This document shows, one piece after another, positions 63,190 to 64,000 of a DNA stretch of 64,000 nt. Positions within the stretch are counted from its first letter, which is position 1; the number at the start of each line of letters is the position of its first letter. The DNA comes from Bradyrhizobium barranii subsp. barranii. Lineage in GTDB: Bacteria > Pseudomonadota > Alphaproteobacteria > Rhizobiales > Xanthobacteraceae. Location: the NCBI RefSeq assembly GCF_017565645.3, contig NZ_CP086138.1, positions 62,001 through 126,000 on the forward strand, written 5' to 3'. The notes beneath the pieces are model-generated. The model was not told where the DNA came from. It saw only the letters and a list, made by a program, of their open reading frames with translations, and did no database searches. Made by a program: the position numbers and the translations under genes.

Positions 63190-63226
63190 TGGTAGCGGAG
63201 GAGGGATTCGAACCCGCTCGACCGCT
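63190..63226 (-). tRNA. 3' tRNA fragment 3 (isotype undetermined)
   Basis: Minus strand: CGAGCGGGTTCGAATCCCTC then CTCCGCTACCA, with T-arm, acceptor strand and encoded CCA. No 5' half upstream. Third tRNA 3' end in 460 bp, all on the same strand. Confidence 0.65.
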
Positions 63227-63242
63227 CCCTGGAGATAAAAAC

Positions 63243-63628
63243 TGCTTTGACCATCTCCTGATGTGCGGGATCATCGAACCGGTATTCCTGAAGTCAGCGC
63301 AGATGGCGCATCGTCCAGCTCCTTCTTGCGGGGCTTAGATGCGTCCACGCTGGAGCATGAAGGCGCTCCCCTGTTGGCGGTGGAACCGCAGCGTCTCAAT
63401 CGCCGCCACTCGCGCGGACGAGTTCTCGCATCGTGGCTTTCATTGGGAACCCGCGGCTGATTCAGGACAAAATCGGATGAAGACCAGCAGGGTAAGCTAG
63501 GAAGAGGTTGAATTCCGTCGAGTTGCTCCGAAAAGCTGATCAAATCAAAATAATGACAGAATCGCGATGCTCCTCCGACGAGCAAGGCTCCATCGCTTTG
63601 CTTGGAAGTTGAAGAGGAGGAACTCAGT
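63243..63628. promoter_or_regulatory. Leader region of traR
   Basis: No gene supported; short frames on both strands are weak. AT-rich sequence around 63510-63560 (CTGATCAAATCAAAATAATG) is a likely traR promoter area, and GAGGAGG at 63613-63620 is the ribosome site. Confidence 0.4.
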
Positions 63629-64000
63629 TTGGATGGGCAGTTACAGGGGTTGATCGACGCGGTCGATCTGGCACGCGACGAGCGCTCCATTCGCAACGCG
63701 ATCAAGAAGTTTGCTGTCTCATCCGCCTTCGATCGTTATGCCTACATCCATGTTCACGGCGACGATGCGGTTGTTTTCAGCGATTATCCTGCGGAGTGGT
63801 TGAGCCTTTATTTTGCAAAGCATTACACAACCATCGACCCCGTCGTGACGACCGCCAAGCGCACCATGCGGATGTTCGCCTGGTCAGCGGAGGAGCGCGA
63901 GCTGCGCAGGAGTTCGCGTGACATCAAGCAATTCTATTCGGAGGCAATTGACTTCGGCATCCGCTCCGGCGTTTCCGTTCCGATCAGGACAAGTTATGGC
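63629..64000 (+). CDS. traR: Quorum-sensing regulator TraR (LuxR family), 5' part, cut by window end
   Basis: 124 residues visible from a TTG start 8 bases after GAGGAGG. Reads SLDGQLQGLIDAVDLARDER, the autoinducer-binding domain FDRYAYIHVHGDDAVVFSDY, PAEWLSLYFAKHYTTIDPVV and MFAWSAEERELRRSSRDIKQ with FYSEAIDFGIRSGVSVPIRT. Conserved ligand residues of TraR are present: Trp and Tyr in EWLSLYF, Asp in TIDPVV and Trp in FAWS. The DNA-binding domain lies beyond the window. It should sense the TraI product and activate tra and trb. The TTG start is chosen from the ribosome site and alignment with known TraR N-termini. Confidence 0.88.
   Translation, partial: MDGQLQGLIDAVDLARDERSIRNAIKKFAVSSAFDRYAYIHVHGDDAVVFSDYPAEWLSLYFAKHYTTIDPVVTTAKRTMRMFAWSAEERELRRSSRDIKQFYSEAIDFGIRSGVSVPIRTSYG

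Noticed and set aside
1..64000. CRISPR array
   Set aside because: No regularly spaced direct repeats were seen; all repeats found are IS copies, ends or short palindromes.

Overview
The window is a high-GC alphaproteobacterial plasmid backbone, most likely from a rhizobial genus in the Hyphomicrobiales (Bradyrhizobium or Mesorhizobium type; genus is inference). The evidence is a complete repABC replication and partition operon, a Ti-plasmid-like trb mating-pair system preceded by a LuxI-type traI, a divergent traG-D-C / traA-F-B-H transfer region around a recognisable oriT, and the start of a LuxR-type traR at the right edge. This is the architecture of a quorum-sensing-controlled, self-transmissible repABC plasmid. 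Between these blocks lies a large field of insertion sequences and gene debris.

Layout. 1-2.6 kb: ISNCY-type, IS630 and IS3 remnants. 2.65-3.66 kb: a two-gene operon of unknown function. 4.3-14.5 kb (minus strand): traI-trbB-C-D-E-J-K-L-F-G-H-I, mostly with overlapping stop/start codons. 14.9-19.8 kb: repA-repB-repC plus a TOPRIM-domain gene, with a ctRNA-like hairpin, an AT-rich origin candidate inside repC and a repeated 14-bp palindrome. 20.1-22.8 kb: IS66 with a perfect 8-bp target duplication. 22.9-29.0 kb: an accessory module of tyrosine recombinase, VapBC, a second PIN/Phd pair, a DUF1403 protein and an ScpB homologue; the recombinase, DUF1403 and scpB genes are broken, scpB by an IS1380 element with CTAG target repeats. 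29.3-30.0 kb: a HigBA-like toxin-antitoxin pair with a palindromic operator. 30-50 kb: an IS graveyard holding three defective IS6 copies, IS630 copies, ISL3, two identical IS110 copies (one inserted in an IS3-like element) and IS3, with a few cargo genes: a DUF962/Mpo1-like membrane protein, an MDR oxidoreductase and fragments of an SbcD/YhaN-type nuclease pair. 50-52.5 kb: small hypothetical genes. 52.5-60.9 kb: DNA-processing and transfer genes. 61.4-62.6 kb: another IS630. 62.7-63.3 kb: three 3' tRNA fragments in a row. 63.6 kb to the end: traR.

Reading. TraA would nick at oriT, TraG would couple the relaxosome to the Trb channel, and TraR plus the TraI signal would control both, as in Ti plasmids (family knowledge). 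However, trbB, traG and traB each carry short frameshifts as given, and TraI lacks a usually invariant Trp. If the sequence is correct, conjugation is probably off or phase-variable while replication and partition remain intact. Multi-copy IS genes in the same window keep long intact frames, which argues against uniformly poor sequence quality.
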